64,000 bases of DNA from Xanthomonas melonis (lineage in GTDB: Bacteria; Pseudomonadota; Gammaproteobacteria; Xanthomonadales; Xanthomonadaceae): NCBI RefSeq assembly GCF_020783655.1, contig NZ_JAJGQH010000002.1, positions 1 to 64,000 of the forward strand, read 5' to 3'. Under the pieces are notes generated by a model. It did no database searches. It saw nothing but the letters and a program-made list of their open reading frames with translations, and was not told the DNA's origin. Positions 1 through 10,395 of this stretch are shown in pieces. The position numbers and the translations under genes are program-made. Each line of letters opens with the position of its first letter. Positions within the stretch are counted from its first letter, which is position 1.

Positions 1-518
<518 letters not shown>

Positions 519-564
519 GGGTGCGTGTCTCGGTAATCGTTTGGAGTTGAAGACGATTGAGTAA

Positions 565-640
565 TGGTGCTCACGAAAGGAATCGAACCTTCGACCTCCT
601 CCTTACCAAGGAGGTGCTCTACCGACTGAGCTACGTGAGC
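565..640 (-). tRNA. tRNA-Thr(GGT)
   Basis: A 76-nt cloverleaf with encoded CCA. The acceptor stem is GCTCACG/CGTGAGC, the anticodon loop gives GGT and the T-loop is GGTTCGATTCC. It is the last tRNA before tuf. Confidence 0.96.
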
Positions 641-673
641 GAGTTTTGCATTATGCCATGCATTTGCGTTCAA

Positions 674-747
674 TGGAGCGGGAGACGGGAATCGAACCCG
701 CACCATCAGCTTGGAAGGCTGAGGTTCTACCGTTGAACTACTCCCGC
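674..747 (-). tRNA. tRNA-Gly(TCC)
   Basis: A 74-nt cloverleaf with encoded CCA. The acceptor stem is GCGGGAG/CTCCCGC, the anticodon is TCC and the T-arm is CGGGTTCGATTCCCG. It is the middle gene of the Tyr-Gly-Thr-tuf unit. Confidence 0.96.
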
Positions 748-776
748 GCCGGGAACTGCATGCCACAACGTGAAAC

Positions 777-862
777 TGGTGGAGGGAGGTGGATTCGAAC
801 CACCGAAGGCGTAAGCCAGCAGATTTACAGTCTGCCCCCGTTGGCCGCTTGGGTATCCCTCC
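777..862 (-). tRNA. tRNA-Tyr(GTA)
   Basis: An 86-nt class II tRNA with encoded CCA and a long variable arm. The acceptor stem is GGAGGGA/TCCCTCC and the anticodon is GTA. It is the first gene of the tRNA-tuf unit. Confidence 0.96.
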
Positions 863-924
863 AGCTTTTACAACCGGACCGCGCCGCCGCGTGGCGATTT
901 CGGTTCGGGGTGAAGCAGCCCGTT

Positions 925-953
925 ATTCTGTTGTGGGCCACGCCCCGTGTCAA
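925..953 (-). promoter_or_regulatory. Predicted sigma-70 promoter of the tRNA-tuf unit
   Basis: On the minus strand a perfect -35 box TTGACA (953-948) is followed after exactly 17 nt by CAGAAT (930-925) as -10. A GC-rich discriminator comes next, typical of stringently controlled stable-RNA promoters. The likely start is about 50 nt upstream of tRNA-Tyr. Inferred from sequence only. Confidence 0.6.
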
Positions 954-1015
954 CAAGAATTTCGAAAAATCGTCACGACTGAATGCGCGCGGCATCCGCT
1001 GCCGCGCACAGCCGA

Positions 1016-2107
1016 TCAGACATTGAAACGGAAGTGCAGGACATCACCTTCCTGGACGCGATACTCCTTGCCCTCCAGACGCAGACGACCCGCATCGCGA
1101 GCGCCGGCTTCGCCGCGATACTTGATGAAGTCGTCGAAGCCGATCGTCTCGGCGCGAATGAAGCCCTTCTCGAAATCGGTGTGGATCACTGCCGCGGCTT
1201 GCGGCGCGGTGGAACCGGCCTTGACCGTCCACGCACGCACTTCCTTGACGCCGGCAGTGAAGTAGGTTTGCAGACCCAGCAGCGTGTATGCCGCCCGGAT
1301 CACGCGATTCAGGCCAGGCTCGTCCAGACCGAGGTCGGCGAGGAACGTGTCGCGGTCCTCGTCGTCCAGCTGGGAGAGCTCCTCCTCGATGGCGGCCGAG
1401 ACCGGCACCACTTCCGCACCTTCGGCCGCGGCATGCGCGCGCACTGCGTCCAGATGGGGATTGTTCTCGAAACCGTCTTCGAGCACGTTGGCGATGTACA
1501 TCACCGGCTTGAGCGTCAGCAGGAACAGATCGCGCACCAGTGCCTTCTCCTCCTCGTCCAGGCCGGCCGCGCGGCCCGACTTGCCCTCGGCCAGTGCAGC
1601 CTGCAGCTTGGCCAGCACCGGCTTGCGTGCCGCCGCGTCCTTGTCGCCGCCCTTGGCGCTGCGTTCGGCGCGATTGAGCGCCTTTTCCACGCTATCGAGA
1701 TCGGCCAGCGCCAGTTCGGTATCGATGGTTTCGATATCGGCGATGGGGTCGACCTTGTTGTTGACGTGGATGACGTCGTCGTTCTCGAAGCAACGCACCA
1801 CGTGGGTGATCGCGTCGACTTCGCGAATGTGCGCCAGGAATTTGTTGCCCAGGCCTTCGCCACTGGCCGCGCCCGCCACCAGGCCGGCGATGTCGACGAA
1901 CTCGACCGCGGTGGGAATCAGCTTCTGCGGCTTGACGATCTCGGCCAGCTGGTTGAGGCGCGGATCCGGCACCGGCACGATGCCGACATTCGGCTCGATC
2001 GTGCAGAACGGAAAGTTGGCCGCAGCGATGCCCGCCTTGGTCAGCGCGTTGAACAGGGTCGACTTGCCGACATTGGGCAGGCCGACGATGCCGCATTTGA
2101 TACCCAT
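1016..2107 (-). CDS. ychF: Redox-regulated ATPase YchF (Obg-like)
   Basis: Cytosolic P-loop NTPase of the Obg/TRAFAC class that prefers ATP and binds ribosomes; it is implicated in oxidative-stress control. It is 363 residues, the family's normal length. The P-loop GLPNVGKS is at residues 9-16 and the G3-like DIAGL near residue 72. The atypical G4 motif NVLE (not NKxD) near residue 200 marks the YchF subgroup. A C-terminal TGS-type domain ends in LHFRFNV. It is the last gene of the lolB-ispE-prs-rplY-pth-ychF string, about 75 nt after pth, and that gap contains a hairpin of heptamer repeats. Confidence 0.96.
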   Translation of the reverse strand: MGIKCGIVGLPNVGKSTLFNALTKAGIAAANFPFCTIEPNVGIVPVPDPRLNQLAEIVKPQKLIPTAVEFVDIAGLVAGAASGEGLGNKFLAHIREVDAITHVVRCFENDDVIHVNNKVDPIADIETIDTELALADLDSVEKALNRAERSAKGGDKDAAARKPVLAKLQAALAEGKSGRAAGLDEEEKALVRDLFLLTLKPVMYIANVLEDGFENNPHLDAVRAHAAAEGAEVVPVSAAIEEELSQLDDEDRDTFLADLGLDEPGLNRVIRAAYTLLGLQTYFTAGVKEVRAWTVKAGSTAPQAAAVIHTDFEKGFIRAETIGFDDFIKYRGEAGARDAGRLRLEGKEYRVQEGDVLHFRFNV

Positions 2108-2116
2108 GGGTCACAT

Positions 2117-2176
2117 CCGGGATTCGGGATTCGGGATTGGGGATTCGTCGCGACGCCTGGCCGCGAATCCCCAATC
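2117..2176. repeat. ATTCGGG-type heptamer repeats forming a hairpin
   Basis: The pth-ychF gap holds successive GGGATTCGGGATTCGGGATT units. A 13-bp arm GATTGGGGATTCG (2135-2147) is then mirrored by CGAATCCCCAATC (2164-2176). The resulting stem-loop lies within the predicted transcript. Related heptamers occur after oxyR near 49615 and weakly after rlmM, so it looks like a dispersed genomic repeat. Confidence 0.6.
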
Positions 2177-2181
2177 CCCAA

Positions 2182-2766
2182 TCACGCGCCCCTGCTGGTA
2201 TGCAGGCGCTTCATCGCCTCGTTGAAATTGCCATCCATTGCCAGCGGCAGCACATCGATGGCGGCATCCACTGCCGCGCCGATCGCCGCATCGTCCTCGC
2301 GCCCCGCCCGCCCCAGCACCCACGGCACCACGCGGTCCTTGTGACCAGGATGGCCGATGCCAACGCGCAGACGGTGAAACCTGCCATGCCCGAGCAGGCG
2401 AATGGTGTCGCGCAGGCCGTTCTGGCCGCCGTGACCGCCGTCGAACTTGAGCCGCGCCGTGCCCGGCGCCAGATCCAGCTCGTCATGTGCGACAAGCAGG
2501 TGTTCCGGCTCGATCTTCCAGAACCGCAGCGCGGCGGTGATCGACTTGCCACTGAGATTCATGAAGGTGGCCGGCTTGAGCAGCCAGACCGACTGCCCCG
2601 CGATATCGACCCTGGCCGTCTCGCCGAACAGCTTGCTGTCCAGTGCCCAGCGGGCGCCGCCGCGCTCGACGAGGGCATCGACGAAACGAAACCCGGCGTT
2701 ATGCCGGGTTTGCGCGTGTTCCGGGCCGGGGTTTCCCAGCCCGACGATCAGACGAAGTGCAGACAT
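2182..2766 (-). CDS. pth: Peptidyl-tRNA hydrolase
   Basis: Releases tRNA from peptidyl-tRNAs that drop off the ribosome. It is 194 residues, the normal bacterial length. The N-terminus LIVGLGNPG (residues 6-14) leads to the catalytic His22 in RHNAG; the helper acidic motif HDELDL and the GGHGGQNGLR segment are present. It lies 51 nt downstream of rplY and upstream of ychF, the usual gammaproteobacterial order. The start is supported by the conserved N-terminus. Confidence 0.97.
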   Translation of the reverse strand: MSALRLIVGLGNPGPEHAQTRHNAGFRFVDALVERGGARWALDSKLFGETARVDIAGQSVWLLKPATFMNLSGKSITAALRFWKIEPEHLLVAHDELDLAPGTARLKFDGGHGGQNGLRDTIRLLGHGRFHRLRVGIGHPGHKDRVVPWVLGRAGREDDAAIGAAVDAAIDVLPLAMDGNFNEAMKRLHTSRGA

Positions 2767-2817
2767 GCCGGTCGCCGCAGCCGATCCCCCGCAGCATGCG
2801 GGGAACCGGCCGACGGA

Positions 2818-3453
2818 TTACTTGGTCTCGGCGCCTTCGCTGTCTTCTTCGCCGGCAGCGTCGTCTTCCTCGACACGCACGTGCTTGGCGGCAACCACCG
2901 CAACGTCGTGTTCCTTGCCCAGCTTCAGCTCGGGAATTTCCACACCGGCCGGCAGCTTGATCTCGGACAGGTGGATCACGGTGCCCACTTCCAGGGCGCC
3001 CAGGTCCACTTCGATGAACTCAGGCAGGTCCTTCGGCAGGCAGACCACCTGAACTTCGTTGAGCTCATGGGTGACGACCACTTCGCTCGACTTGCCGGCC
3101 GGCGAGCTGGCTTCGTTGATGAAGTGCAGCGGCACGGACGCGCTGAGTTTCTCGTTGGCGCTGACGCGCTGGAAGTCGATGTGCATGATCAGCTGCTTGA
3201 ACGGATGGCGCTGCATGTCACGCAGCAGCACCTGCTGCACGTCGCCATTGAGGTTCAGGTCCAGGATCGACGAGTAGAACCACTCGTTCTGCTGGGCGAG
3301 CCAGATCTGCTCATGGTTGAGCTGGATGCTGACCGGCTCCAGATCGCCACCGTAGACGATGGCCGGAATGACGCCAGCGTGACGCAGGCGGCGGCTCGCA
3401 CCCTTCCCCTCGTCTGCGCGGCGCTCGACCTTGATTTCGTGAGTCTTTGCCAT
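2818..3453 (-). CDS. rplY: 50S ribosomal protein L25/general stress protein Ctc
   Basis: Binds 5S rRNA in the central protuberance of the large subunit. At 211 residues it is the long Ctc form: an N-terminal 5S-binding L25 domain (about residues 1-95), then the TL5-like beta domain and an acidic C-terminal tail rich in Glu/Asp (EEDDAAGEEDSEGAE). The N-terminus MAKTHEIKVERRADEGKGAS is typical. It sits between prs and pth, with gaps of 111 nt and 51 nt. Confidence 0.96.
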   Translation of the reverse strand: MAKTHEIKVERRADEGKGASRRLRHAGVIPAIVYGGDLEPVSIQLNHEQIWLAQQNEWFYSSILDLNLNGDVQQVLLRDMQRHPFKQLIMHIDFQRVSANEKLSASVPLHFINEASSPAGKSSEVVVTHELNEVQVVCLPKDLPEFIEVDLGALEVGTVIHLSEIKLPAGVEIPELKLGKEHDVAVVAAKHVRVEEDDAAGEEDSEGAETK

Positions 3454-3564
3454 GTTGTTTCACTACCTAGATTGGAATACCGCCTCGCGGCGATGGAGCG
3501 TCTCACCCGCGACCAGGAGAGACGTAGTACCGGCACCCGCGGGATGCGGACGCCGAATGGGGTT

Positions 3565-4524
3565 CTAGTCGACGTAGAGCGAACTGACCGACTCGCCGAA
3601 TGCGATACGGCGGATGGTTTCGGCCAGCAGCTCGGCCACGCTCAACTGCCGGATCTTCGGGCATGTGCGTGCGGCCGCGCTCAGTGGGATCGTGTCGGTG
3701 ACCACCAGCTCGTCGAGTTGGGAATTGGTGATGTTGTCCACGGCCGGGCCGGACAGCACCGGATGGGTGATATAGGCCACCACCTTGAGCGCACCGCGCT
3801 GCTTGAGCGCTGCGGCGGCGGCGCACAGGGTGCCGGCGGTGTCGACCAGATCGTCCACCAGCACGCAGGTCTTGCCCTGCACGTCGCCGATGATGTTCAT
3901 CACCGTGGCCACGTTGGCGCGCGGACGGCGCTTGTCGATGATGGCCAGGTCGGCGTCGTCCAGGCGCTTGGCGACCGCGCGTGCGCGCACCACGCCACCC
4001 ACGTCCGGCGACACCACGATCAGGTTGTCGGTGCCATAGGCGCGCCAGATGTCGGCCAGCAGCAGCGGCGAGGCATACACGTTGTCGACCGGCACGTCGA
4101 AGAAGCCCTGGATCTGGTCGGCATGCAGGTCGACCGTCAGCACGCGGTCGGCCTCCATCGCGCAGATCATCTTGGCCGCGACCTTGGCGGTGATCGGCAC
4201 GCGCGAGGAGCGCATGCGGCGGTCCTGGCGCGAGTACCCGAAATACGGAATCACTGCGGTGACCGAGGCGGCGCTGGCGCGCTTGAGCGCGTCGATCAGC
4301 ACCAGCAGTTCCATCAGGTTCTCGGCGCTGGGCGCACAGGTCGGCTGGATGACGAACACTTCCTGCCGGCGCACGCTTTCTTCGATCTCGACCTGCACTT
4401 CGCCATCGGAGAACCGCGTGACCAGCGCCTTACCCATGCGCAGACCCAGTTCCTTGCAGATGCTCTGGGCAAGCGGCTTGTTGGCATTGCCGGAGAACAC
4501 CAGCAGGTTGCGTTGATCTTGCAT
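3565..4524 (-). CDS. prs: Ribose-phosphate pyrophosphokinase
   Basis: Makes PRPP from ribose-5-phosphate and ATP for purine, pyrimidine, His, Trp and NAD synthesis. It is 319 residues when started at [19 protein letters not shown]; an in-frame upstream ATG adds 21 Arg-rich residues not seen in the family and was rejected. The divalent-metal/ATP signature [11 protein letters not shown] is at 132-142 and the PRPP-binding loop [10 protein letters not shown] at 223-232. It lies downstream of tRNA-Gln and ispE, the conserved ispE-prs pairing. Confidence 0.97.
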   Translation of the reverse strand: MQDQRNLLVFSGNANKPLAQSICKELGLRMGKALVTRFSDGEVQVEIEESVRRQEVFVIQPTCAPSAENLMELLVLIDALKRASAASVTAVIPYFGYSRQDRRMRSSRVPITAKVAAKMICAMEADRVLTVDLHADQIQGFFDVPVDNVYASPLLLADIWRAYGTDNLIVVSPDVGGVVRARAVAKRLDDADLAIIDKRRPRANVATVMNIIGDVQGKTCVLVDDLVDTAGTLCAAAAALKQRGALKVVAYITHPVLSGPAVDNITNSQLDELVVTDTIPLSAAARTCPKIRQLSVAELLAETIRRIAFGESVSSLYVD

Positions 4525-4620
4525 GGGATCTCTCGGGCGGCGGCGGCGAGCGTACGGACGATGGTGGAGCGGAACAAGGCCGGACAAACGCCGGGCCTTT
4601 CGTTAAATCCCCGCACATGG

Positions 4621-4675
4621 ATGTGCGGGATCTTGCAGAGGGATCTGCATGTGCGGCTCTTGCAGAGGGATCTGC
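4621..4675. repeat. Tandem direct repeat in the prs leader
   Basis: Two near-identical head-to-tail copies, 4621-4648 (28 nt) and 4649-4675 (27 nt), of ATGTGCGGnTCTTGCAGAGG followed by GATCTGC. They differ by one inserted base. They lie between tRNA-Gln and prs, and each copy contains the dyad GCAGAgggaTCTGC, so the prs leader RNA could form two small hairpins. Confidence 0.75.
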
Positions 4676-4683
4676 ATCAATAG

Positions 4684-4760
4684 TGGCAGGGGCGGTAGGA
4701 TTCGAACCTACGAATGCCAGGATCAAAACCTGGTGCCTTGGGCCTCTTGGCGACGCCCCT
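4684..4760 (-). tRNA. tRNA-Gln(TTG)
   Basis: A 77-nt cloverleaf with encoded CCA. The acceptor stem is AGGGGCG/CGCCCCT, the anticodon loop gives TTG and the T-arm is TAGGTTCGAATCCTA. It lies three bases after the ispE stop codon and before prs, so it is probably processed out of the same transcript. Confidence 0.95.
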
Positions 4761-4763
4761 GCA

Positions 4764-5630
4764 TCAAACCTGTAACGCGTCCAGTGCGTCGAGCAACGGC
4801 GAGTGCGCTGCACCCTCCGCCACCCACGCCCGCAGGCCGCCCGGCAACCTCGCCAGTGCCTGCTCTGCAGCAGCGCGCGTGGCGAATTCGACGAAACAGC
4901 CGCTTCCCGACCCGGTCAAGCGTGGCGTTCCGATCCTGGACAGCGCCTGGAACACGGCCTCGACGGCAGGTTCGCGGCGCCGCAGGACCGGCTCGAACGC
5001 ATTGTCGAGCAGAGAACCGGAAGCGAAGTCCGCTATTTTCGCGGGCGCAGCATCCCGCGTCAATTCCCGCGACTGAAATAGGGCCGGCGTGGGCACGTGA
5101 ACGCCGGGATCCACCAGCACATAGGCGGCCTCGGCGAGCGCCATCGGGGTCAGCCGCTCGCCCACCCCCTCGGCCCAGGCGTTGCGACCCCGCACGAAGA
5201 CCGGCACATCCGCGCCCAGCTGCAGGCCGAGTTCGGCCAGCGTATCGACCGGCAATCGGAGGCCCCATAAGGCGTTGAGCGCCACCAGCACGGTCGCCGC
5301 ATCCGAGGAACCGCCACCGAATCCGCCGCCGGCCGGGATGCGCTTGTCGACCCGGATCTCGGCGCCGGCCTGCGCAGTGGCGGCCGTTTGCAGCAGGCGG
5401 GCGGCGCGGATCACCAGATCGTCGTCTTCGGCCACGCCGGGCAAACTTTCCCCGACACGCCGGATCAGGCCGTCATTGCGCACACGAAGATGAATGGTGT
5501 CCCCCCAGGCCAATAGCCGGAACACCGTCTGCAGCAGGTGATACCCATCGGCGCGGCGTCCGGTGATCTGCAGAAACAGATTCAGCTTGGCCGGTGCGGG
5601 CCAGGCCGACCAGCCGTCCAGTGCATCCAT
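4764..5630 (-). CDS. ispE: 4-diphosphocytidyl-2-C-methyl-D-erythritol kinase
   Basis: GHMP-family kinase of the MEP isoprenoid pathway; it phosphorylates CDP-methylerythritol. It is 288 residues from [10 protein letters not shown]. The substrate motif [10 protein letters not shown] is at 11-20 and the glycine-rich ATP loop [17 protein letters not shown] at 99-115; a C-terminal [12 protein letters not shown] motif is present. The ATG overlaps the lolB stop (TGATG), which settles the start over a much longer open frame and implies translational coupling. Confidence 0.96.
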   Translation of the reverse strand: MDALDGWSAWPAPAKLNLFLQITGRRADGYHLLQTVFRLLAWGDTIHLRVRNDGLIRRVGESLPGVAEDDDLVIRAARLLQTAATAQAGAEIRVDKRIPAGGGFGGGSSDAATVLVALNALWGLRLPVDTLAELGLQLGADVPVFVRGRNAWAEGVGERLTPMALAEAAYVLVDPGVHVPTPALFQSRELTRDAAPAKIADFASGSLLDNAFEPVLRRREPAVEAVFQALSRIGTPRLTGSGSGCFVEFATRAAAEQALARLPGGLRAWVAEGAAHSPLLDALDALQV

Positions 5631-6283
5631 CAGGGCGAGACCGTCCAGCGATCGACCAGCAGGCGGACCTTGGCGCTGCCGTTGCGGGCCTCGATGCGCT
5701 GCGGCAGCTCGGGCTGGCCGTCGCCGGCCGGCGCCCAGGCCAGGAAATCGATGGTCCAGCCATCCTGTTGCACGGTGCGCGGACGTCCTGCGGCATCCAG
5801 ATCCACGCGCTGCGCGGCGGGCTCGGCGAGCCGTAGCGCGCGCACCCAGTCGGGCATCTGGTTGACCGGGATGGTCCAGCCGGTGGCGTCGCGCAGCACC
5901 TGCTCGGCATCGGGGCCGCTGCGCGGGCCGCCCTCCAGGCCTTCGATGCGTCCCGCTCCGGTGGTGGTGTCGCCGCTGAGCACCCAGCTCTGCCGGGTCA
6001 CCGGCGCACTGAGCTGCACGCGATAACGCGGGCCATCCTGCTGCCAGTCGATACGACCGCTCCCCCCATCGCGCTCCCTGCTGATCGCCACCCGCCCCTG
6101 GAAGGACCACTGCGGATGCGCCTGCAACCAGGCCTGCCGCGCAACTTCGGCCTGGCGTGCCTGCTGCGAGACCTGCTCGACGACCGCCGCACCCGTGCCC
6201 TGCCCGCGCGGCACGCTGACACACGCGGACAGCCCGGTGAGCACCAGCCCACTCAGGGCCAGCGTGCGGATGGATCCCTTCAT
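5630..6283 (-). CDS. lolB: Outer-membrane lipoprotein receptor LolB
   Basis: Accepts lipoproteins from periplasmic LolA and inserts them in the outer membrane; LolB is itself a lipoprotein. It is 217 residues. The start [20 protein letters not shown] leads into a lipobox LSAC with lipidated Cys21. The mature part has the LolB pattern ([10 protein letters not shown], then [12 protein letters not shown], then the C-terminal RLLVDRW). Its ATG overlaps the stop of the upstream TPR gene (ATGA) and its stop overlaps ispE, the classic lolB-ispE pair. Confidence 0.93.
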   Translation of the reverse strand: MKGSIRTLALSGLVLTGLSACVSVPRGQGTGAAVVEQVSQQARQAEVARQAWLQAHPQWSFQGRVAISRERDGGSGRIDWQQDGPRYRVQLSAPVTRQSWVLSGDTTTGAGRIEGLEGGPRSGPDAEQVLRDATGWTIPVNQMPDWVRALRLAEPAAQRVDLDAAGRPRTVQQDGWTIDFLAWAPAGDGQPELPQRIEARNGSAKVRLLVDRWTVSP

Positions 6284-7968
6284 GGACCGAACTTCTCGAT
6301 CGCGCGTTGCAGGGCACGGTTGTCCGGATCCAGCCGGCGGGCTTCGTCGAAGTAACGCCGCGCCTCGTCCTGCTTGCCACTGACCCACAGCACTTCGCCC
6401 ACGTGCGCGGCGATCTCCGGATCCTTGGTCAGCGCCCAGGCACGACGCAGTTGCACCAGTGCCTCCTTGGTCCGGCCCATGCGGTAGAGCACCCAGCCAT
6501 AGCTATCGACGATGGCCGGATTGTCCGGGTCGGCGGTGCGGGCGCGGTCGATCAGCGCCAGCGCCTCCTTGTAGCGGGTGGTGCGGTCGGCCAGGGTGTA
6601 GCCCAGCGCGTTCAGCGCTGCGACGTTCTCGGGTTCGGCGACCAGGATCTTGCGCAGGTCGGCCTCGGCGCGCGGCACGTCGTCGCGCCGCTCCCAGGCA
6701 AGCCCGCGGGCATAGAGCAGCGCGCCGTCGTCCGGATACGCGGCCAGGCCGCGTTCGAAGGCCTCCAGCTCGCCCGGCGCATCGCCGGCACGCTGCTGCA
6801 GTTCGGCTTCCAGCACATAGGCATCGCGACGGGCATCGTCGTCGGCACTGGCATCGCCCTGCAGCGCGCGCGCTTCCGCCAACGCCTCGGGCTTGCGCCC
6901 CAGTTCGTACAAGGCGCTCGCGGTACGCAGCCGCGCTTCGCTCAGCTGCGGGCCGCCGGGCACACCGCGGTACCACTCCACCGCCTCGTCGTAGCGCTTG
7001 AGGAACTCGGCGATCTTGCCGAGCAGCAGGCGGCGATCCGGGTCCGGCTTGGTCGCATTGCCCTTGAGCTCGCCATACAGCGCCTCCAGCGCGCTGCGGT
7101 CTTTTTCCTTGGCCAGCATGGAGGCACGCAGGCCGTAGGTCTGGGTGTCCTGCGGCCCGGTGGACAGGACCCGCGCGGCGGCCTCGGTCTGCCCCATGGC
7201 GTCATAGGCGAAAGCCAGCGCGCCACGCAGCTCGGAATCCTTGACCGCCTGCGGCTCGACATTCTTCAGCAGCGCCAGGGCCTCGTCGTTCTTGCCCTCC
7301 TGCTGCAGCTGCGTGGCATGCAACAAGGCCACGCGCGGCTCTTCGGGGAAGCGCCGCACCACCTCATCGACGATGCGCTTGGCCAGCGCCGGGCGCTCCA
7401 TGCGCAGCGCGAGCCGGCCGAACTCCTGCCAGGCTTCGATCTGGTTGGGGATGGCGCCGGCCTTGACCAGGTCTTCGAGCACGTCGGCGGAGGCTTCCGG
7501 CTCGCGCCCGCCATTGGCCAGGGCGATCAGCGCGAAGCGCCAGCCACGCGGATCCGGCTCCTTGAGCAGACCGAGCAGATCGCGGCGCGCGGTGCGCAGG
7601 TCGTTGCGGCGCAGGGCCAGCGAGGCCTCGGTGCTGCGCATGGACAGCGACGAGGGCGCGCGGGCACGCCACAGCGCCAGGGCTTCGATGGCGCGCGGGT
7701 CGTCATTGGCCAGCATGGCGATGCGGGCGGCACGTTCGGCCAGTCCGGCATCTCCGGCTTCGGCCCTGGCGGCGTCGAGGTAGGCGCGCGCGGCATCGTC
7801 CAGCTGGCCGGCCTGCAGGGCGAACTCACCGGCCAGCACCGGCTCCAGCGCAGCGCTGGCGGTGTTGCCGGCCACGGGCGCAGGCGTGGCTTTTTTTGCT
7901 GCTGCGGTGGCGCTGGCGGAGGCTGCGGCCAGCAAAAGAACACACAGGATGCGAATCGGTACAGGCAT
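6280..7968 (-). CDS. Secreted tetratricopeptide-repeat protein
   Basis: 562 residues. An N-terminal signal peptide ([20 protein letters not shown]) is followed by roughly a dozen degenerate TPR units, for example [20 protein letters not shown] and [20 protein letters not shown]. It is therefore a periplasmic or outer-membrane-associated protein-binding scaffold. The ATG was preferred over an in-frame TTG three codons upstream. It is translationally coupled to lolB, and TPR proteins are common next to lolB in gammaproteobacteria, suggesting a role in envelope lipoprotein traffic. That role is inference from context; no enzymatic motif was seen. Confidence 0.85.
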   Translation of the reverse strand: MPVPIRILCVLLLAAASASATAAAKKATPAPVAGNTASAALEPVLAGEFALQAGQLDDAARAYLDAARAEAGDAGLAERAARIAMLANDDPRAIEALALWRARAPSSLSMRSTEASLALRRNDLRTARRDLLGLLKEPDPRGWRFALIALANGGREPEASADVLEDLVKAGAIPNQIEAWQEFGRLALRMERPALAKRIVDEVVRRFPEEPRVALLHATQLQQEGKNDEALALLKNVEPQAVKDSELRGALAFAYDAMGQTEAAARVLSTGPQDTQTYGLRASMLAKEKDRSALEALYGELKGNATKPDPDRRLLLGKIAEFLKRYDEAVEWYRGVPGGPQLSEARLRTASALYELGRKPEALAEARALQGDASADDDARRDAYVLEAELQQRAGDAPGELEAFERGLAAYPDDGALLYARGLAWERRDDVPRAEADLRKILVAEPENVAALNALGYTLADRTTRYKEALALIDRARTADPDNPAIVDSYGWVLYRMGRTKEALVQLRRAWALTKDPEIAAHVGEVLWVSGKQDEARRYFDEARRLDPDNRALQRAIEKFGP

Positions 7969-8033
7969 CGGGGGCAACCGGGCCGTAAAATGGGGCCCTG
8001 AATGGCCGCCAGCTTATCGCAAGCAACTGAACA

Positions 8034-9332
8034 ATGACGTTGTGGGTGCTCGGACTGAATCACCAGACCGCACCTGTGGACCTGCGCGAACGCGCAGCGT
8101 TCGCAGGGGACGCACTGCCGCGCGCGCTCGAATCCTTGCGCGCCTTGCCGCAGGTGCGCGAAGCTGCGCTGCTGTCCACCTGCAACCGCACCGAGCTGTA
8201 TGCACTGGCGGACGATGCCCGGACACTGGCCAGCTGGCTGGATGCCCACGCGCCGGGCCTGAGCGGCCACCTGTACCAGCATCAGGAAGCCGAGGCGGTG
8301 CGCCACCTGTTTCGGGTCGCCACCGGGCTGGACTCGATGGTGCTGGGCGAGCCGCAGATCCTGGGCCAGGTGAAGGATGCCTGGGCGGTGGCGCGGGCGC
8401 ACGGCGCGCTGGGCAGCGGCCTGGATCGCCTGTTCCAGCAGACGTTTTCGGTGGCCAAGCGCGCGCGCACCGATACCCGTGTCGGCGCCAATCCGGTGTC
8501 GGTGGCATCCACTGCCGTGCGGCTGGCGCAGGAATCGTTCGCCCGGCTCAACGAATCGACCGTACTGCTGGTCGGCGCCGGCGAAACCATCGAACTGGCC
8601 GCCAGACACCTGAGCGAAGGCCGCGTGCGCCGCCTGCTGATCGCCAACCGCACCCTGGCCCATGCGCAGACGCTGGCTGGCCAGCATGGCGGCTATGCGC
8701 TGCCGCTGACCGACCTGGAACGCCACCTGGCCGAGGCCGATGTCGTGTTCTCGGCCACCGCCGCGCGCGAGCCGGTAGTGACGCGGACACAGGTGGAACA
8801 GGCGCTGCGCTTACGCAAACGCAAGCCGATGCTGTTGTTCGATCTGGCGGTGCCGCGCGATATCGAAGCGTCGGTGGCGGAGCTGGGCGATGCCTACCTG
8901 TACACGGTGGACGACCTGGAACGCGCGGTCGAAGACAACCGCCGCAGCCGCCGCGAGGCAGCCGACCAGGCCGAAGCCATCATCGACCTGCAGGTGGCAC
9001 GCTATGTCGAAACCGTGCAGGCCACTGCGCGCCAGGCCCCGCTCAAGCGATTGCGCGCCTTCGGCGACCGTACCCGCGACGAATTGCTGGCCAAGGCGCG
9101 TCAGCAGTTGCATAACGGCAAGCCGGCCGACGAAGTGCTGGAGCAACTGGCGAATGCGCTGACCAACCGCCTGCTGCATCCGCCGACCGCGGCCTTGCGC
9201 GAGGCGGCACTCAACAACGACCTGGAACTGACCAGCGCAGCCGAACGACTGTTTCCGGAAAATCCCGGTTACCAACATCCCCCTGTAGCTACCCCGATCG
9301 TGAGGACCGATGACGCCGACCCTGCGCCGTAA
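8034..9332 (+). CDS. hemA: Glutamyl-tRNA reductase
   Basis: First committed step of C5-pathway tetrapyrrole synthesis: NADPH reduction of Glu-tRNA to glutamate-1-semialdehyde. It is 432 residues. The N-terminus [15 protein letters not shown] is canonical and the catalytic Cys50 lies in STCNRTE. The [13 protein letters not shown] segment, a [18 protein letters not shown]-binding loop and a C-terminal dimerisation helix region follow. It is divergent from the TPR-lolB-ispE unit (65 nt between start codons) and its 3' end overlaps prfA by 23 nt. Confidence 0.97.
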   Translation: MTLWVLGLNHQTAPVDLRERAAFAGDALPRALESLRALPQVREAALLSTCNRTELYALADDARTLASWLDAHAPGLSGHLYQHQEAEAVRHLFRVATGLDSMVLGEPQILGQVKDAWAVARAHGALGSGLDRLFQQTFSVAKRARTDTRVGANPVSVASTAVRLAQESFARLNESTVLLVGAGETIELAARHLSEGRVRRLLIANRTLAHAQTLAGQHGGYALPLTDLERHLAEADVVFSATAAREPVVTRTQVEQALRLRKRKPMLLFDLAVPRDIEASVAELGDAYLYTVDDLERAVEDNRRSRREAADQAEAIIDLQVARYVETVQATARQAPLKRLRAFGDRTRDELLAKARQQLHNGKPADEVLEQLANALTNRLLHPPTAALREAALNNDLELTSAAERLFPENPGYQHPPVATPIVRTDDADPAP

Positions 9333-10395
9333 GCTCGAAGCGCTGGCCGAGCGCCGCGAAGAACTGCAGCACCTGTTGTCCGACCCGGAGGTGGTGGGCA
9401 ACAACGACAGGTTCCGTACCCTGTCGCGCGAACTGTCGCAGCTGGAGCCGGTGGCGGTGGCACTGCAAGACGAAGCGCGCGCCAAGGCCGACCTGAGCGC
9501 GGCCGAAGCCATGCGCAACGACCCGGAAATGCGCGAGCTGGCCGAGGAAGAAATCGCCGCCGCGCAGGCGCGCCTGGAAGAACTGGATGCGCAACTGGCG
9601 CTGCTGCTGGTACCGCGCGACCCACGCGACGACGGCAACCTGTTTCTGGAAGTGCGCGCCGGCACCGGCGGGGACGAAGCGGCGATCTTCGCCGGCGACC
9701 TGTTTCGTATGTACGCGCGCTATGCCGAACGCCAGGGCTGGAAGGTCGAGATCGAGTCGGACAGCCCCGGCGAGCACGGCGGCTACAAGGAAGTGGTGGC
9801 GCGCGTGGTCGGGCGCGGCGCGTATTCGCGGCTGAAGTTCGAATCCGGCACCCACCGCGTGCAGCGCGTGCCGGCGACCGAATCGCAGGGCCGTATCCAC
9901 ACCTCGGCCGCCACGGTGGCGATCATCCCCGAAGCCGATGACGTGGAAGAGATCGCGATCAATCCGGCCGACCTGAAGGTGGATACGTTTCGCTCTTCCG
10001 GCGCCGGCGGCCAGCACGTCAACAAGACCGAATCGGCGATCCGCATCACCCACCTGCCCAGCGGCGTGGTGGTGGAATGCCAGACCGAGCGCAGCCAGCA
10101 TGCCAACCGCGACAAGGCGATGAAGCGGCTCAAGGCGCAGTTGCTGGAGACCGAGCGCAGCAAGGCCGCCGCCGCCGAAGCGCAGACACGCAAACTGCAG
10201 GTGGGCAGCGGCGACCGCAGCCAACGCATCCGCACCTACAGCTTTCCGCAGGGTCGCATCACCGATCATCGCGTGGACGGACTGACCCTGTACGACCTGC
10301 CCAACATCATCGAAGGCGATCTGGATGCCCTGATCGGCCGGCTGGTCCATGAGCATCAGGCCGACGAACTGGCGCGGTTGAGCGAGACCCCATGA
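9310..10395 (+). CDS. prfA: Peptide chain release factor 1
   Basis: Recognises UAA/UAG and triggers peptide release. It is 361 residues. The codon-reading tripeptide PAT at 188-190 identifies RF1 rather than RF2 (SPF). The universal GGQ at 233-235, in [16 protein letters not shown], contacts the peptidyl transferase centre. The start lies 23 nt inside hemA and the stop overlaps the next gene's ATG (ATGA), so hemA-prfA-OGT is one translationally coupled unit. Confidence 0.97.
   Translation: MTPTLRRKLEALAERREELQHLLSDPEVVGNNDRFRTLSRELSQLEPVAVALQDEARAKADLSAAEAMRNDPEMRELAEEEIAAAQARLEELDAQLALLLVPRDPRDDGNLFLEVRAGTGGDEAAIFAGDLFRMYARYAERQGWKVEIESDSPGEHGGYKEVVARVVGRGAYSRLKFESGTHRVQRVPATESQGRIHTSAATVAIIPEADDVEEIAINPADLKVDTFRSSGAGGQHVNKTESAIRITHLPSGVVVECQTERSQHANRDKAMKRLKAQLLETERSKAAAAEAQTRKLQVGSGDRSQRIRTYSFPQGRITDHRVDGLTLYDLPNIIEGDLDALIGRLVHEHQADELARLSETP

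Noticed and set aside
2787-2803. CCCCGC-AGCAT-GCGGGG hairpin between rplY and pth as a terminator
   Set aside because: No T-run follows and the genes appear to be one operon; at most a processing or attenuation hairpin.
4621-4675. CRISPR-like repeat near tRNA-Gln
   Set aside because: Only two copies, directly adjacent with no spacers, and no cas genes anywhere in the window.
2137-4683. 848-codon open frame on the plus strand
   Set aside because: It lies antisense over pth, rplY and prs, is His/Gln/Arg-rich, and is a high-GC shadow of the real minus-strand genes.
4684-4760. tRNA-Gln as a genomic-island attachment site
   Set aside because: No integrase gene or direct repeat of the tRNA 3' end was seen nearby; both flanks are conserved core genes.
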